Of a stretch of DNA of 64,000 bases, positions 61,301 to 64,000 are shown piece by piece. Position numbers and translations under genes: made by a program. The notes beneath the pieces are model-generated. The model searched no databases, was not told where the DNA came from, and worked only from the letters and a program-made list of their open reading frames with translations. Source of the stretch: Styela clava (Eukaryota > Chordata > Ascidiacea > Stolidobranchia > Styelidae); the NCBI RefSeq assembly GCF_964204865.1, contig NC_135262.1:7130001-7194000 (forward strand). The letters are read 5' to 3'. Within the stretch, counting starts at the first letter, position 1. Every line of letters begins with the position of its first letter.

Positions 61301-63746
61301 CCAATGAGGTTAATACTAGACTATGTGATAGAAGTAGGTGTGATAGCCTAGCAATCAAAGCGCTAGACCTAATTATACACATCTTGCGTTTGGATCCCAT
61401 GTTCCCCCTCACCCAGAGTGTAACAAATTGGGTAGACCATGCTGAACTGAGCAGCGCAAATAAGCATTATATCAATAATTAGGCATGGGTGTCCTTGGTT
61501 ATATACAGTTATTAATAAGTGCAGCCAATATTGAATCATTGAATATACATTTCTATCAAGGGATCTTACATGCTGCAAGTGAAAAAGATTGGAAAACAGC
61601 GTATTCATATTTCTACGAAGCATTTGAGGGATACGACTCTATTGAGAGCAAACGTGCAGTGTCAGCTTTAAAATACATGCTTCTTTGCAAGATAATGCTG
61701 AAAAGGTACAATTGTATTGAAATTAATGAAAACGTATATACCAGTAAGCGCCTATACCTTACTAATATATATTGTGTCTCATTTCAGCCCCGAAGATGTA
61801 CAATCGATCATCAGTGGGAAATTGGCATTGAAATATGCAGGAAGAGAGGTGAGAGGAGTTTTATTTTTTCAAAGGAGTCATTTACTCGACTTGATTCATC
61901 TTAACGAAATGACTCAAGACTCATACTCGACAAACCGTCAGTGGGACTCAACTCAGTTATTGACTCGATTTGAGATTTAGGGACTCCTACCCATCAGTGC
62001 CATGATGACCATTATGATGATTTGCCTGAAATTGCAAATGCAGTCCATAGACATCTAAAAGTCCTTTTGTGGATCCCAACGGCCATGGACCCAATGCCCC
62101 CAGGGTCGAATCGTTGTAAATATTTAAATCTTAGCTGAGTTATCACACACACTTTCGAATCAAATATATTATTTTAATATCGTATTCTATTAGAAATTGA
62201 TGAATAAACATTAACATAAAACTGTGTGACATTGAATAATGATTACCATATATTACTTCATTACAGATTGATGCCATGAAAAGCATTGCAAAATCAAGTC
62301 ATGACCGATCCATCTCAGGATTAAAAGCTGTAAGTTTGATATATTGGCAATAGCTTATATATATATATTAATCAAAACATTTCAATGAGCTGATTCACCA
62401 CAAAACATTGCTTCTAACAACCTTTGATTGTGAGTCCTCACTGATTTTAAGGACAGCTTTTTTTTCTCCATATTGGTACACACACTTCTGGAGCACCTTA
62501 ACAAGTATTATTATAGTAATGAAGAACTAAACTCCATTATACAGTACAGCAAATACAAAGCTTAATTCCTCCCGGTTGGGAGACGTTGTGCTAGGTCGTT
62601 GCGTCTACCCTACAATTCTGCCCTGTATTCAACATGTATGTTAATTTCGGTAAAAACATGATGCCAAATTGTAGTCAGTAAAATTTCTCATAATCTATGC
62701 AACAGTGGCAAAGTTTAGCAAGAAAAATTAAATCAAATCTTTCGTTTTTTAGTCTCTTAATGATTATGAAAAAGAGTTAAAAGCCGATCCAATAATCTGT
62801 GCTCATCTCGATAAATTATACGATCACTTGCTGGAACAAAATCTTCTCAGAATTATCGAACCTTTCTCTAGAGTGCAGGTATGTTGGAGTATATTATACT
62901 GGTATATCAATCTATTATATGAAAATGTTCATTCAGATTTGGTCTCGTTATCATTTGTGACTAGTGACCTTCCAACGCTGCGTGAGATCAGCTCTCTTCC
63001 GTCATTATTGTCTTTGCGCTGGTGGGAAAATGTAGTAAAATATAAATAATTGGTATATTTTGGCAGTCGTTAAATATTTAGATTTTGACTTGTTTTTAGA
63101 GATGGGCCGAGATTCGGATTCGAGTCGAATCCACGCATTTTTCAGACTCGGATTCGATTTCACGTCCACGTCATTTTTACCGAGTCCTCAGTTCATTTCG
63201 TTTTTATCAATTGACGCCTTCGTTGTTTTTCGTCGTTTCCATTGTGACGTCACAGATTCGGAGAATTTGATTCGAGTCCATGACCTATTACTCGAATTCG
63301 TTGAATCCGTGTAATACTAGACCCGTCCCAATCCTACTTGTTTTATAGGTGACCCTGCTTGATAACCATGACTGGTTAATCGCGTCTCCCTTCACGCAAA
63401 AACACATTATTTTTTATCCTATCTTACTGTTTGTATACTTCCGTATTTTCGGTATGTGAATACTGACTGACTGACTGTTTTCAGGTTGCACACATAGCAA
63501 GCATCATAAACATCACACTGGTAAGTTTCTCACACGAATGAATATTTTTACAAATGATGGTACATCTTTATTTAATCATAATGCAGACTGATACATTCTG
63601 CAGTCAAGCTATGATAAAAATAGCATTTATTGTAAAATTTTAATTCATAAGTCATATTATTCTATTTTTTTTACACAAATTATTATTTTCACAGAGCATA
63701 GTGGAAAAGAAATTATCACAAATGATTCTGGATAAAAAGTTTCATG
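58375..63746 (+). CDS. PSMD11: 26S proteasome non-ATPase regulatory subunit 11 (Rpn6), 3' end outside window
   Basis: Lid subunit of the 26S proteasome that clamps the lid to the core. Twelve exons, all GT..AG and in frame: 58375-58459, 58865-58953, 59545-59682, 59990-60119, 60831-60899, 61006-61131, 61561-61705, 61788-61848, 62267-62329, 62753-62878, 63485-63520, 63695-63746. They give 373 residues plus one base. The product follows human PSMD11 throughout: [114 protein letters not shown] and the PCI-domain winged helix up to [13 protein letters not shown]. Human PSMD11 has 422 residues, so about 48 remain beyond base 64000. The start [13 protein letters not shown] aligns with the human N terminus. 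Several introns hold MITEs and SINEs. Confidence 0.96.
59825..59910 (-). mobile_element. tRNA-like SINE piece in PSMD11 intron 3
   Basis: On the minus strand it contains a B-box-like GGGTTCAAATCCCATGCCC and then CTCACGCAGGGTGTAATAAA, which parallels the piece at 61325-61440. Confidence 0.55.
60335..60549. mobile_element. Local TIR family (GGTACTCC-type MITE), copy C, in PSMD11 intron 4
   Basis: About 215 bases, start GGTACTCCCGAAGTATGTGT, inverted end GCTCCAGAAGTATGTGTACC. AAATTC at 60329-60334 and 60550-60555 is a 6-base target duplication. The interior matches copies A and B. Confidence 0.85.
61325..61440 (+). mobile_element. tRNA-like SINE piece in PSMD11 intron 6
   Basis: A-box-like TAGCCTAGCAATCAAAGCG, B-box-like GCGTTTGGATCCC, then CCCTCACCCAGAGTGTAACA, shared with the minus-strand piece at 59825-59910. 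Confidence 0.55.
62468..62502. mobile_element. Solo end of the local TIR family in PSMD11 intron 9
   Basis: CTCCATATTGGTACACACAC then TTCTGGAGCACC is identical or nearly so to the right ends of copies A-C, but no left end or body is present. Confidence 0.7.
63098..63330. mobile_element. Probable small TIR element in PSMD11 intron 10
   Basis: Begins AGAGATGGGCCGAGATTCGG and ends, inverted, AGGATTGGGACGGGTC, with repeated GATTCGAGTC/GACTCGGATTC motifs inside. The pattern resembles hAT MITEs, but the inverted repeat is imperfect. Contains one TGACGTCA (63245). Confidence 0.35.
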
Positions 63747-64000
63747 GTAAACAATTTAGGTTTTTCTGAGTTTAGCACAAATGTAACCTTCCATCACACT
63801 TAAGTTTTAAAACAGGCGTATTACCAGTAACTTGGTCTGAAAATGTCTCACCTCTGTCAGACACAATACTACAAAAATAGATTTGTTCTAGCGTATAGCA
63901 AAATGAATTACATAGAATAGTCTTCTGTAGTGCTACAGCACTTTAGCATTATGTGTGTGCTGATGAAACTTGTTATTATAAATACTGCCAAGGACCAGTC

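Noticed and set aside
1-64000. CRISPR arrays, bacterial operons or prophage
   Set aside because: Spliced animal genes throughout and no regularly spaced repeats.

Overview
This is AT-rich eukaryotic, animal nuclear DNA. Genes have many short exons with GT..AG introns of about 80-900 bases. The gene set is bilaterian: a ZFHX-type four-homeodomain factor, KIBRA/WWC, serine racemase, an STMP1-like microprotein and proteasome subunit PSMD11. Many small DNA transposons and tRNA-derived SINEs lie between and inside the genes. The compact genes and small introns, plus splice acceptors sitting just upstream of several start codons (possibly trans-splicing), suggest an invertebrate deuterostome, perhaps a tunicate. 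That assignment is an inference from style, not proof.

Layout. (1) 225-9393, plus strand: the 3' part of a ZFHX3/4 (ATBF1/zfh2) homologue with four homeodomains and six zinc fingers; its 5' end lies before the window. (2) 9.4-29.6 kb: a long gene-poor stretch holding a broken LINE interrupted by a hAT-like MITE, several more hAT-like elements, one member of a local TIR family and a hairpin palindrome. (3) 29645-31147, minus: a KIBRA/WWC homologue with two WW domains and coiled coil but no C2 domain. (4) 31.2-38.8 kb: no recognisable gene. (5) 39.2-46.5 kb: two paralogous D-2-hydroxyacid dehydrogenases on the plus strand flanking a minus-strand single-exon serine racemase, with a nest of small transposons between. 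(6) 46.8-51.0 kb, minus: an STMP1-like mitochondrial microprotein, then a large single-exon protein with a DUF294/GlnD-like nucleotidyltransferase motif and a long helical-repeat tail. (7) 51-58 kb: repeat-rich, with a 1,004-bp hAT-like element with clean 8-bp target duplications, a tRNA-derived SINE and a sulfotransferase pseudogene. (8) 58375-63746, plus: PSMD11 (Rpn6), 12 exons seen, last exon(s) beyond the window.

How genes may relate. The dehydrogenase/serine racemase/dehydrogenase trio could act on the same small pool of metabolites (D-serine, hydroxypyruvate, glyoxylate, pyruvate), but only proximity and family chemistry say so. The other genes look like unrelated neighbours.

Most unusual signals: two palindromic octamers, TACCGGTA (15 exact copies found by eye) and TGACGTCA (11 exact copies), both far above chance; a local MITE family with 6-bp target duplications, one copy of which abuts a stop codon and may supply the poly(A) signal; and the metazoan nucleotidyltransferase-repeat protein.
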